From contig DAIOCN010000036.1 of the NCBI GenBank assembly GCA_036747295.1, positions 1 through 21,911 of the forward strand: DNA of 21,911 nt, written 5' to 3'. This DNA comes from UBA4736 sp002404015. GTDB lineage: Bacteria; Chloroflexota; Dormibacteria; Dormibacterales; Dormibacteraceae. The translations under genes were made by a program, and so were the position numbers. The notes under the pieces were generated by a model. That model saw only the letters and a program-made list of their open reading frames with translations, searched no databases and was not told the origin of the DNA. Shown in pieces: positions 7,154-13,708 of this stretch (within the stretch, counting starts at the first letter, position 1; the number at the start of each line of letters is the position of its first letter).

Positions 7154-7996
7154 ATGGCAACGATTCAAAGCGGCGCCAGCGAGGTCAAGCAGGGGGCGGC
7201 CAACTCCCAGCTCGAGCTGCTCGAGCGCCTCGGCTACGTGGTCCGGGGCGTGCTCTACGCCGTCATGGGCTTTCTTGCGCTCCGCATAGCGCTCGCACAG
7301 ACGGGTGGCAAGGCCACCGACCTCTCGGGAAGCCTCGTGTGGTTGATCGGCAACCCATTGGGAAAGCTCGTGCTGATCGTGGCCATCGTCGGCCTGGCGG
7401 CCTACTCTCTCTGGGGCTTCACCCGGGCGATCTACGATCCCCTGCACCGGGGCCGAGATCCCAAGGGCATAGCAGCCAGGATCGGGTTCGTCACAAGTGG
7501 CCTCTCCTATGCGGCGATCGCCTTCTTCGCTCTCCAGATCCTTGCCGGCGGAGGCGGTGCTACCGACGACGGCACCCAGAAAACGGTGAGCTCCCTCTTG
7601 ACGAAACCCGCGGGCGGCCTGATCACTCTGTTGCTCGGCATCACCTCCATCGGGATCGGCATCGGGCAGTTCATCGAGGCCTACCGAGCCACGTTCAAGA
7701 ACGACCTGAAGGCGGCGGAGATGAGCCAGTCCGAAAGGGGTATCGCGATCGGGCTCGGCCGTTTTGGGATGGCCGCTCGAGGCGTCACCTTCCTGGTGAT
7801 CGGCTGGTTCCTCGTCCAGGCCGGTATCCATCACGACGCGGGCCAGGTCCAGGGCTTCGGAGGCGCGTTCCTCTTCCTCCTGAGCCAGCCTTACGGGCAC
7901 TGGCTGCTGGGCATCATCGCCCTGGGATTCATAGCGCTCGGCCTTCATTCATTCGCCTGCGCGCGGTGGGTTCGGCTGCTCGGCAGCCCAGGTTGA
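7154..7996 (+). CDS. DUF1206 integral membrane protein
   Basis: 280 residues with about six membrane segments arranged as three similar two-helix units. Each unit opens with a phrase of the type LERLGYVVRGVLYAVMGFLAL, then ARIGFVTSGLSYAAIAFFALQ, then LGRFGMAARGVTFLVIGWFLV. This threefold repeat is the hallmark of DUF1206, common in actinobacteria and relatives and of unknown function. The start is ATG 7154; the longer frame from 6977 reads through the opposite-strand PLD gene and is not credible. Its stop (TGA 7994-7996) overlaps a TTG start of the lipid kinase gene, so the two are probably co-transcribed. Confidence 0.85.
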   Translation: MATIQSGASEVKQGAANSQLELLERLGYVVRGVLYAVMGFLALRIALAQTGGKATDLSGSLVWLIGNPLGKLVLIVAIVGLAAYSLWGFTRAIYDPLHRGRDPKGIAARIGFVTSGLSYAAIAFFALQILAGGGGATDDGTQKTVSSLLTKPAGGLITLLLGITSIGIGIGQFIEAYRATFKNDLKAAEMSQSERGIAIGLGRFGMAARGVTFLVIGWFLVQAGIHHDAGQVQGFGGAFLFLLSQPYGHWLLGIIALGFIALGLHSFACARWVRLLGSPG

Positions 7997-8883
7997 GCCC
8001 CGGCGGGAGGACCCCCAGCACGCGCCCTGCGAGGAGCAGCTCCAAAGGGGCCACCAGCCTGCTGATCTTGAGCTCCAAGGCGGGGTCGATGACGCCCCAG
8101 ATCGAGGCCAAGCTCCGCAGAGCGTTCGCCGGCAGCCTGATCGTCGAGTTCGACCCCAAGATGGACCTGGAGAAGCTGGTCTCCCCAACGGCCATGGTCA
8201 TCGTGGCGGGCGGGGACGGCACGATCGGCTGGGTGGTCCGCAAGCTCGCCGACACGAACCACCCGCTGGGCATTCTCTCGATGGGCACCTTCAACAACTT
8301 CGCCAAGTCGCTGCGCCTGCCTACCAACGTCGACGCCGCCATCCGGGTGATCAAAGAAGGGCGGCCGAAGCCGATAACCCTCGGCCGTGTGAACAAGACG
8401 ATCTTCCTGGAGGCTGCGGCCATCGGACTGTTCGGCGAGACTATCGCCGCGGGCGAATCCGCCAAGGACAAAGCCTTCGGAGCGTTCGCCGAGGATGTCA
8501 AGCACATCGCCGAAGCCAAGCCCTTCACATATGAGCTGGCAGGCGATATCAGGGGCAGCGGCAGCGCGATGTCTCTTGTCTTCACCAACACCACGTCGAT
8601 CGGCTCCCAGATGCCGGTCAGCGACAAGACCCCGATCGAGCCGGACCTGGACCTCTCGGTGCATGCGGGCGAGACTCGCACGGACATCGTCAAGCGAGTG
8701 CTGGCCCGGGCTGTGCTCTCCAAGCACGGGGAGGGCGGCAAGGGCCAGGTGTTCAAGTTCCGCAAGCTCGAGGTGACTACAAAGCCGAAGGCGCGGATCT
8801 ACGCGGACAACGCCTATGTCGGGCGCACCCCGGCAACCATCACCGCCGAGCTCAGCGCAGTCCAGGTGATCCTCCGCCGCTGA
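7993..8883 (+). CDS. Diacylglycerol kinase-like lipid kinase
   Basis: About 296 residues. The diacylglycerol/sphingosine kinase catalytic domain is clear: N-terminal SLLILSSKAGS strand and loop, then MVIVAGGDGTIGWVV with the GGDGT nucleotide-binding motif, and PLGILSMGTFNNFAKSLRLP (the G-T-x-N-x-[FL]-A motif). The C-terminal half has the usual beta-sandwich, ending in IYADNAYVGRTPATITAE. It probably phosphorylates diacylglycerol or a related lipid. Start choice: ATG 8089 would cut off the conserved first strand, so I use TTG 7993, which overlaps the DUF1206 stop. No good Shine-Dalgarno is seen for either. Co-transcription with DUF1206 and proximity to the PLD gene suggest phospholipid turnover. 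Confidence 0.82.
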   Translation: MSPGGRTPSTRPARSSSKGATSLLILSSKAGSMTPQIEAKLRRAFAGSLIVEFDPKMDLEKLVSPTAMVIVAGGDGTIGWVVRKLADTNHPLGILSMGTFNNFAKSLRLPTNVDAAIRVIKEGRPKPITLGRVNKTIFLEAAAIGLFGETIAAGESAKDKAFGAFAEDVKHIAEAKPFTYELAGDIRGSGSAMSLVFTNTTSIGSQMPVSDKTPIEPDLDLSVHAGETRTDIVKRVLARAVLSKHGEGGKGQVFKFRKLEVTTKPKARIYADNAYVGRTPATITAELSAVQVILRR

Positions 8884-8991
8884 GCCGTTGACGGAGGCCC
8901 TGGGCAGGTGTCAGGGGCGCGCAGTTCAATAGGTGCAGTGGTCCCGCCACGGCACTAGGCTCGGCCGTGCATCGGTCCGATCGTTAGCTGC

Positions 8992-8998
8992 GGAGGAG
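8992..8998 (+). promoter_or_regulatory. Ribosome binding site that fixes a TTG start
   Basis: GGAGGAG lies 6 nt before TTG 9005. It selects this start over the longer in-frame extension from 8933, whose first 24 residues do not resemble a signal peptide. Confidence 0.65.
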
Positions 8999-9004
8999 CT
9001 GCAC

Positions 9005-9538
9005 TTGCTGAAGAGAATCCCGATTGCCCTAGGCCTGTTGGTCGCCGTAATGCTGCCCGGTGCCACGAGCGCCACGGCCAGCTCCCCGGCCACCCATTTC
9101 GTAGCCCACCTGACGGGCGCGCAGGAGACCCCCCCGAACGGCGCCAAGGGGACCGGCACCCTCGACATCCGCCTCGTCTCCAACGGCACGAAGCTGCGCT
9201 TCAAGCTGACCTCGAACGGGGTCGCCCAGATCAGCCAGTCCCACATCCACATCGGCGCTAGGGGGACAGCTGGTCCCATCACCGTGTACTTCTTCGCGAT
9301 CCCGCCGCCGCCCTGGAACAGCGTTACCGGTGACAACTTCGAAGTCGGTGGCGTTCGGACGGCGGCCGACGTTCACGGCAGCCATCCGGGGACGGTGCCC
9401 CCGGTTCCGTTCACATTCGCCGAGGTCGTAGCCGCCCTGCGCAGCGGCAACGCCTACGTGAACATCCACTCACCGACATTCCCTGCCGGTGAGATTCGGG
9501 GCCAGATCACGCCCGTGGGAGACCACGGGGAGGACTGA
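9005..9538 (+). CDS. Secreted CHRD-domain protein
   Basis: 177 residues from TTG 9005. The N-terminus is a signal peptide (LKRIPIALGLLVAVMLPGATSATA). The mature part is a single CHRD domain: HFVAHLTGAQETPPNGAKGTG at the start, SHIHIGARGTAGPITVYFF in the middle (the HIH region), and AYVNIHSPTFPAGEIRGQI at the end. CHRD domains are beta-rich modules first named from chordin; bacterial ones are exported and mostly uncharacterised. It is monocistronic, followed by a strong hairpin. The function is unknown. Confidence 0.85.
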   Translation: MLKRIPIALGLLVAVMLPGATSATASSPATHFVAHLTGAQETPPNGAKGTGTLDIRLVSNGTKLRFKLTSNGVAQISQSHIHIGARGTAGPITVYFFAIPPPPWNSVTGDNFEVGGVRTAADVHGSHPGTVPPVPFTFAEVVAALRSGNAYVNIHSPTFPAGEIRGQITPVGDHGED

Positions 9539-9549
9539 CCTCGCGCTCG

Positions 9550-9587
9550 GGGGTCAGCGCCAGGCTTCGGCCGCCGGCGCTGACCCC
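9550..9587. terminator. 12-bp hairpin after CHRD gene
   Basis: GGGGTCAGCGCC (9550-9561) and GGCGCTGACCCC (9576-9587) form twelve perfect pairs around a 14-base loop. It begins 11 nt after the CHRD stop and precedes the next gene by about 50 nt. No T-run follows. Confidence 0.65.
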
Positions 9588-9638
9588 ACCCTCACCGTGG
9601 CAGGGGAATGACGCTCTTCTTTACCGTGTAGCCCTAAC

Positions 9639-10556
9639 GTGACAAAACGCGGCTGGGCCCTCTTCGTGGCCGTGGGAGTGATCTGGGGCATCCCCTACCT
9701 GCTGATCAAGGTCGCCGTGGTCGGCGGCCTGACGCCGGCGACCCTGGTGCTGCTCCGGACCTCGATCGGGGCGCTCCTCCTGCTTCCGCTCGTAGCCTTC
9801 CGGGGCGACATCCGGCCCCTGTTTCCGCGCTGGAAGACGATCCTCGCGTACACGGCGGTCGAGGTCACCGTGCCCTGGTTCCTCCTGGCCGACGCCGAGC
9901 AGCACATCTCCAGTTCGCTGACCGGCCTGCTGATCGCCGCGGTCCCGCTGATCGGTGCGGTGCTGGCGCTGCTTCCGGGCGGCGAGGCGCGGCCCGACGC
10001 CCGCCGCGTCGGCGGCCTGGTCGTCGGCTTTATCGGGGTTGCGGTGCTGCTCGGCCTCGATGTATCGACTCGTGACCTCGGCGCCGCCGGAGAACTTGGC
10101 TTGGTCACGGTCTGCTATGCGATCGGGCCGATGATCGTCGCCCGCCGCCTCTCGGATGTGCCCGCCTCAGGCGTTGTGGCGGCGTCCCTGGTTGTGACCG
10201 CGTTGGTCTACGCCCCGGTGGGACTGGCGCAGATGCCGCACAGCCTCCCGTCGGCGCGCGTACTCGGCGCCGTGGTGATCCTCGCGGCCGTATGCACCTC
10301 GCTGGCCTTCCTGCTGTTCTTCGCACTGATCGCGGAGGTGGGCGCGGTGCGCGCCCAGGTCATCACGTACATCAACCCGGCCGTGGCGCTGGCGCTCGGC
10401 GTCGCCCTCCTCGGCGAGCCGTTCACGGTGGGCAAGGCGGTCGGCTTCGCCCTGATCCTGGTGGGCTTGTTCCTGGCGACCAGGCGGCGGCCGGTCGCCG
10501 CGAGAGCCCTCGCCCAAAGTCGCGACGCTCCCAGTTCCGACGCCGCCGCGTCGTAG
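9639..10556 (+). CDS. EamA/DMT-family transporter
   Basis: 305 residues, GTG start, about ten membrane helices in two EamA repeats. The first repeat opens GWALFVAVGVIWGIPYLLIK and continues LVLLRTSIGALLLLP. The second ends YINPAVALALGVALLGEPFT, then VGFALILVGLFLATR, the characteristic closing signature of drug/metabolite exporters. The substrate cannot be predicted; relatives move amino acids, purines or other small metabolites across the inner membrane. There is no Shine-Dalgarno. TACCGT (9622-9627, TANNNT) lies 11 nt before the start, so the leader should be very short. It is probably its own transcription unit. Confidence 0.88.
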   Translation: MTKRGWALFVAVGVIWGIPYLLIKVAVVGGLTPATLVLLRTSIGALLLLPLVAFRGDIRPLFPRWKTILAYTAVEVTVPWFLLADAEQHISSSLTGLLIAAVPLIGAVLALLPGGEARPDARRVGGLVVGFIGVAVLLGLDVSTRDLGAAGELGLVTVCYAIGPMIVARRLSDVPASGVVAASLVVTALVYAPVGLAQMPHSLPSARVLGAVVILAAVCTSLAFLLFFALIAEVGAVRAQVITYINPAVALALGVALLGEPFTVGKAVGFALILVGLFLATRRRPVAARALAQSRDAPSSDAAAS

Positions 10557-10640
10557 AGGCGACCTGGCCGTCACTTCGTCCTCGCTATCGAGGCGTTTCT
10601 TCACAGGCCCGCTCCCCGTTCTTCTGGGCCTCGCCGTGAG

Positions 10641-11036
10641 ATGGATCCTGTGGGTCTGGGCAGAATCCTCCTCATCGAGGACGACTCGGTCATCGCCGAG
10701 ATGTACCGGCTGAAGCTCGAGTCTCAGGGTTGGGAGTTGGAGGTCGCCTGGGACGGCGAGAGCGGGCTCCGGTCGGCCCTGAAAAGCCGTCCGGCGCTGG
10801 TCCTGCTCGACATCATGCTGCCCGGGCTGAACGGGATCGAGGTGCTGCGTGGCCTGCGCGCAGCCGGTTCGACCCGCGACGTCCCGGTCCTGATCGTCTC
10901 CAACTCGGCGGGGGGCGGCCGCGGGGTACGGGAGGCGCGCGCGCTGGGTATCGCGGGCTGGCTGATCAAGGCCAGGATCACGCCCGCCGGCCTGGCCGCC
11001 AGAGTCGCCCGGATCCTGCCACCGAGCAACTCCTAG
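10641..11036 (+). CDS. Receiver-only response regulator
   Basis: 131 residues, only a receiver domain. The acidic pair Asp14-Asp15 (LIEDD), phospho-acceptor Asp57 (VLLDIMLPG), Ser87 in the Thr/Ser switch position (LIVSNS) and Lys110 (WLIKA) are all present, so it should be phosphorylatable. There is no DNA-binding or output domain and no histidine kinase nearby, so it is an orphan CheY/Spo0F-like protein. The stop TAG (11034-11036) is only 7 nt before the earliest plausible start of the next gene, so it may be co-transcribed with the sulfo-lyase-like pair. Whether it has any role in that pathway is unknown. Confidence 0.85.
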   Translation: MDPVGLGRILLIEDDSVIAEMYRLKLESQGWELEVAWDGESGLRSALKSRPALVLLDIMLPGLNGIEVLRGLRAAGSTRDVPVLIVSNSAGGGRGVREARALGIAGWLIKARITPAGLAARVARILPPSNS

Positions 11037-11043
11037 ACTGCCC

Positions 11044-11358
11044 ATCGGGGAGATCGAGCCGCCGCCATCGGCGCCCCATTTCCTGGTCCACAACGAAGGT
11101 GACCACGTAGGCGTGGCCGTCCGCGACGTGCGGCCGGGGAGCGCGGTGGTCGTGCACATGGACAGCGACCGGGAGCTCCGGCTGGAAGTGCTGGAGGAGG
11201 TCCCGCTGGGCCATAAGGTGGCCCTGCGCGATCTGGCCCTGGGCGAGGACGTCGTCGAGTACGGGGTGCGCGTCGCCGTCACGCGGCAGGCGATCGGTCA
11301 AGGCCGGCTGGTTCACGTCCACAACGTTCGGAGCGCCAGATGGCAGCAGAGCGCCTGA
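11044..11358 (+). CDS. suyA: UxaA-family small subunit, SuyA-like (sulfolactate sulfo-lyase alpha)
   Basis: A SAF-type small subunit. The frame reads PHFLVHNEGDHVGVAVRDV at its N-terminal end, then VPLGHKVALRDLALGEDVVEYG and a terminal HVHNVRSARW. This is the pattern of the short subunit of split UxaA-family enzymes, closest in my memory to SuyA of (2R)-sulfolactate sulfo-lyase. With the next gene it would cleave sulfolactate to pyruvate and sulfite in the cytoplasm. The start is a problem. The conserved FLVHNEGD block lies before the first standard start (GTG 11113), and no ATG, GTG or TTG occurs in frame back to the stop at 10963-10965. ATC 11044 or CTG 11038 are the only nearby options, so I set the start at 11044 provisionally. 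It overlaps the next gene by 19 nt. An altronate/galactarate dehydratase-type small subunit is the alternative. Confidence 0.65.
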   Translation: MGEIEPPPSAPHFLVHNEGDHVGVAVRDVRPGSAVVVHMDSDRELRLEVLEEVPLGHKVALRDLALGEDVVEYGVRVAVTRQAIGQGRLVHVHNVRSARWQQSA

Positions 11359-12497
11359 CCGGCTTCCGCCGGCCCGACGGACGGTTCGGGATCCGCAACC
11401 TGGTCGCCATCATCCCGGTGGACGACCTCTCGAACGCGGTCTGCGAAAACGTGGCCAAGGTGGTGCCCGGCACGGTCGCGCTGTCGCACCACTACGGCCG
11501 GCTGCAGTACGGCGCCGACCTCGAGCTGACATTTCGGACGCTGATCGGGAACGGCGGCAACCCCAACGTCGCCGCCGCCGTCGTGGTCGGCATCGAGCCC
11601 AACTGGACGGATCGCATCGTGCAGGGCATCGCCGGGACCGGCAAGCCGGTCGCCGGGTTCTCGATCGAGCGCCACGGCGACCTGCAGACGCTGGCGGCGG
11701 CGGCCCGCGCGGCCCAGGGCTTCCTGCAGGACGCCTCCGAGCTGACGCGCGAGCCGGTGGCCCGCCGCGACCTCCTGTTGAGCATCAAGTGCGGCGAATC
11801 CGACACGACTACCGGGCTCGGCTCCTGTCCGACCGTGGCCGAGGTGGTTGACCGCCAGGTGGGGGAGGGCGGGACGGTGATCTTCGGCGAGACCACGGAG
11901 CTGACGGGCGGCGAGGACCTGATCGCGAGCCGCTGCGCGGACGAGGCGGTTCGCGCCCCCTTCCAGGCCTTCTACGACGGCTACATCCGCGAGATCGAGT
12001 CCAGCAACGCCAACCTGCTGGGTTCCCAGCCGACCCAGGGCAACATCCGCGGCGGCCTTTCCACGATCGAGGAGAAGGCGCTCGGCAACATCGCCAAGAC
12101 GGGGACCACGCCGGTGGTGGATGCCCTGGAACCCGGAGTCGCGCCCACCCGGCCCGGGCTCAACTTCATGGACTCCTCGTCGGCGGCGGCCGAGTACATC
12201 ACGCTGATGGGCGCCGCCGGGGCGGTTGTGCACCTCTTTCCGACCGGGCAGGGCAACATCATCGGCAACCCGATCGTGCCGGTGATCAAGGTCACGGCGA
12301 ACCCGCTCACAGCCCGCACCATGTCTGAGCACATCGACCTCGACGTCTCGGGCCTGCTCTGGCGGGAGTACAACCTGCGGGAAGCCGGGGAGCGGCTGCT
12401 GGAGGTCATGGACCGGACCATCAATGGCCGCTTGACCTGCGCCGAGGCGCTCGGCCACCGAGAGTTCGTGCTGACAAAGCTCTACCGCTCGGCTTAG
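11340..12497 (+). CDS. suyB: UxaA-family large subunit, SuyB-like (sulfolactate sulfo-lyase beta)
   Basis: 385 residues. It has the altronate/galactarate dehydratase (UxaA) large-domain layout without a fused SAF domain. Key segments are RRPDGRFGIRNLVAIIPVDD at the N-terminus, SHHYGRLQYGADLE, SIKCGESDTTTG (Cys151), FGETTELTGGEDL, FMDSSSAAAEY, FPTGQGNIIGNP and EALGHREFVLTKLYRSA at the C-terminus. The HHYGRLQ, ESDTTTG and FMDSSSAAAE wording and the split from a small subunit resemble SuyB more than UxaA or GarD, as I recall those sequences. The family uses a metal for beta-elimination; here the leaving group would be sulfite. ATG 11340 has GGAG at 11330-11333 with 6-nt spacing and overlaps the suyA end, so the pair is translationally coupled. 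Sugar-acid dehydratase is the main alternative. Confidence 0.72.
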   Translation: MAAERLTGFRRPDGRFGIRNLVAIIPVDDLSNAVCENVAKVVPGTVALSHHYGRLQYGADLELTFRTLIGNGGNPNVAAAVVVGIEPNWTDRIVQGIAGTGKPVAGFSIERHGDLQTLAAAARAAQGFLQDASELTREPVARRDLLLSIKCGESDTTTGLGSCPTVAEVVDRQVGEGGTVIFGETTELTGGEDLIASRCADEAVRAPFQAFYDGYIREIESSNANLLGSQPTQGNIRGGLSTIEEKALGNIAKTGTTPVVDALEPGVAPTRPGLNFMDSSSAAAEYITLMGAAGAVVHLFPTGQGNIIGNPIVPVIKVTANPLTARTMSEHIDLDVSGLLWREYNLREAGERLLEVMDRTINGRLTCAEALGHREFVLTKLYRSA

Positions 12498-12504
12498 CTA
12501 ATTT

Positions 12505-12533
12505 CCTCCCCCCGCAAGCGGAGGGAGGGGTCC
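12505..12533. repeat. GC-rich palindromic repeat, copy A
   Basis: C-run, GCAAGC centre, G-rich arm, then GGTCC. Bases 12508-12533 are identical to copy C at 12633-12658 (26 of 26). It is preceded by TTAGCTAATTT, resembling CTAGCTAAATTT before copy B. It begins 8 nt after the suyB stop. Confidence 0.7.
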
Positions 12534-12553
12534 CGCCGGCCCTAGCTAAATTT

Positions 12554-12577
12554 CCTCCCCCCGCTCGCGGGGGGAGG
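12554..12577. repeat. GC-rich palindromic repeat, copy B
   Basis: A perfect inverted repeat: 10-bp stem with loop CTCG (12564-12567). It shares the left arm and upstream TAGCTAAATTT sequence with copy A but has a different centre (GCTCGC instead of GCAAGC), as expected for paired changes that keep the hairpin. Lying between convergent genes, it may act as a bidirectional terminator. Confidence 0.7.
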
Positions 12578-12629
12578 TTGGTGGGGGGCCTCAGGGGCTG
12601 CTGATGGTTTCAACGACCCCCCTTCCTGA

Positions 12630-12658
12630 CTTCCCCCCGCAAGCGGAGGGAGGGGTCC
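12630..12658. repeat. GC-rich palindromic repeat, copy C
   Basis: The same unit and orientation as copy A, 125 bp further on and 9 nt before the stop of the convergent dehydrogenase gene. The three copies look like a small dispersed palindromic (REP-type) element. Confidence 0.7.
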
Positions 12659-12666
12659 TGCTGCCA

Positions 12667-13683
12667 TTAGAGCGTCCGGCCGGTCGCTTCCTCCAGCTCG
12701 GCGACCAGCCCGTCGGGCAGCTCGATGCCCGCCGCCCGCCTCTGCTCGGCCTCCTTCCGCCGGCGGTCGCCGGGCAGGCGGACCTGGACGGCGGGGTCGA
12801 GCGGCTCGACGGCCCGGATCTGATCGGCGAGGGCTGCCATGCGCTCCGCGAAGCCCCCTCCGAAAGCCTCCGGGTCCAGGACGATGAAGCAGTGGCCGAC
12901 ATCGCTCTCCCGGTCCGAAGCGGCGATCGTGCCCCCCACGGCGGGCCCGACCGCGGAGCCGGCCAGCACCCCGCTCAGGGCTTCCACGACCAGGGCCAGC
13001 GCGAAACCCTTGGCGCCGCCCAGCGGGACCATCGTGCCCGCCAGCGCGGCTGTCGCGTCGGTGGTGTCGCGGCCCGCGGCGTCCAGGCCCCAGCCCTTGG
13101 GAATGGCTTGGCCGGCCCGGGCGGCCTTCATCAGGCGCCCGCGTGCCACCTGGCTGGTCGCCATGTCCACCACCACCGGCGCGTCGAGCGTCGGGAAGGC
13201 GGCCGCCAGCGGGTTGGTGCCCAGGAAAGCCGTCCGGCCGCCCGGCGGCGCCATCGCGGGCGGCGTGTTGCCGAGCGCGAGCGCGATCAGGCCCTCGCTG
13301 GCCGCCAGGTTGACGTAGAAGCCGACCGCGCCCAGGTGGTTGCTGCGCTGGACCGCGCACACCCCGACCCCGGTGGCCCGCGCCATCGTCATGGCGAGCT
13401 CCAACGCCTTGACCCCCACCACCGGCCCCAGGCCGTTGCCGCCGTCCAGCACCGCCGCGGCCGGGCGCTCGCTCAGGACCCGCATCTGGGGTCGGGAATT
13501 GATCAGGCCCGCCTTGAGCCGCCCCAGCAGGAACGGCAGCCGGATCGCGCCGTGCCCGGACTGGCCCTCCAGCTCGGCCTGGACCAGGCTGAGGGCGACC
13601 GTGGCCGCATCCTGCTCGGGCACGTCCAGGTCGCCCAGCGCGGCCGCGATGAACAGGTGCAGGCGGCCCGGGGCGACGACCAC
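12667..13683 (-). CDS. LDH2-family NAD(P)-dependent dehydrogenase, ComC-like
   Basis: 338 residues of the malate/L-lactate dehydrogenase type 2 (LDH2/MDH2) family. Features are the N-terminal helix ending QSGHGAIRLPFLLGRL with the conserved His44, VCAVQRSNHLGAVGFYVNLA, GRTAFLGTNPLAAAFPT, VVDMATSQVARGRL and PLGGAKGFALALVVE. This family reduces or oxidises 2-hydroxy/2-oxo acids with NAD(P). It includes (R)-sulfolactate dehydrogenase ComC, and the neighbouring sulfo-lyase-like pair makes that role attractive; ureidoglycolate or malate dehydrogenase remain possible. The start is GTG 13681-13683 without a ribosome-binding site; TAGACT ends 6 nt upstream, so it is probably leaderless. The C-terminus (KEAEQRRAAGIELPDG) is normal for the family. 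It converges on suyB. Confidence 0.82.
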   Translation of the reverse strand: MVVAPGRLHLFIAAALGDLDVPEQDAATVALSLVQAELEGQSGHGAIRLPFLLGRLKAGLINSRPQMRVLSERPAAAVLDGGNGLGPVVGVKALELAMTMARATGVGVCAVQRSNHLGAVGFYVNLAASEGLIALALGNTPPAMAPPGGRTAFLGTNPLAAAFPTLDAPVVVDMATSQVARGRLMKAARAGQAIPKGWGLDAAGRDTTDATAALAGTMVPLGGAKGFALALVVEALSGVLAGSAVGPAVGGTIAASDRESDVGHCFIVLDPEAFGGGFAERMAALADQIRAVEPLDPAVQVRLPGDRRRKEAEQRRAAGIELPDGLVAELEEATGRTL

Positions 13684-13689
13684 CGACCG

Positions 13690-13699
13690 AGTCTATAGT
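13690..13699. promoter_or_regulatory. Overlapping divergent -10 elements
   Basis: Within AGTCTATAGT, the plus strand carries TATAGT (13694-13699), 9 nt before ATG 13709. The minus strand carries TAGACT (13695-13690), 6 nt before GTG 13683. Both fit TANNNT and share two base pairs; the 10-bp GTCTATAGTC core (13691-13700) differs from its reverse complement only at the second T and its partner. Only 25 bp separate the two start codons, so the two promoters should compete. Confidence 0.5.
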
Positions 13700-13708
13700 C
13701 GGCTCAGG

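Noticed and set aside
7339..8083. Long upstream extension of the lipid kinase frame
   Set aside because: Before TTG 7993 the frame overlaps the DUF1206 gene and its translation is Arg/Pro-rich; only the last part from 7993 plausibly belongs to the kinase.
11313..12458. 381-codon minus-strand frame opposite suyB
   Set aside because: Antisense of a gene with clear UxaA-family motifs; its translation lacks domains.
12505..12658. CRISPR array
   Set aside because: Only three units, unequal spacing, variable centres and GC-rich hairpin form, with no cas genes; these are palindromic dispersed repeats.
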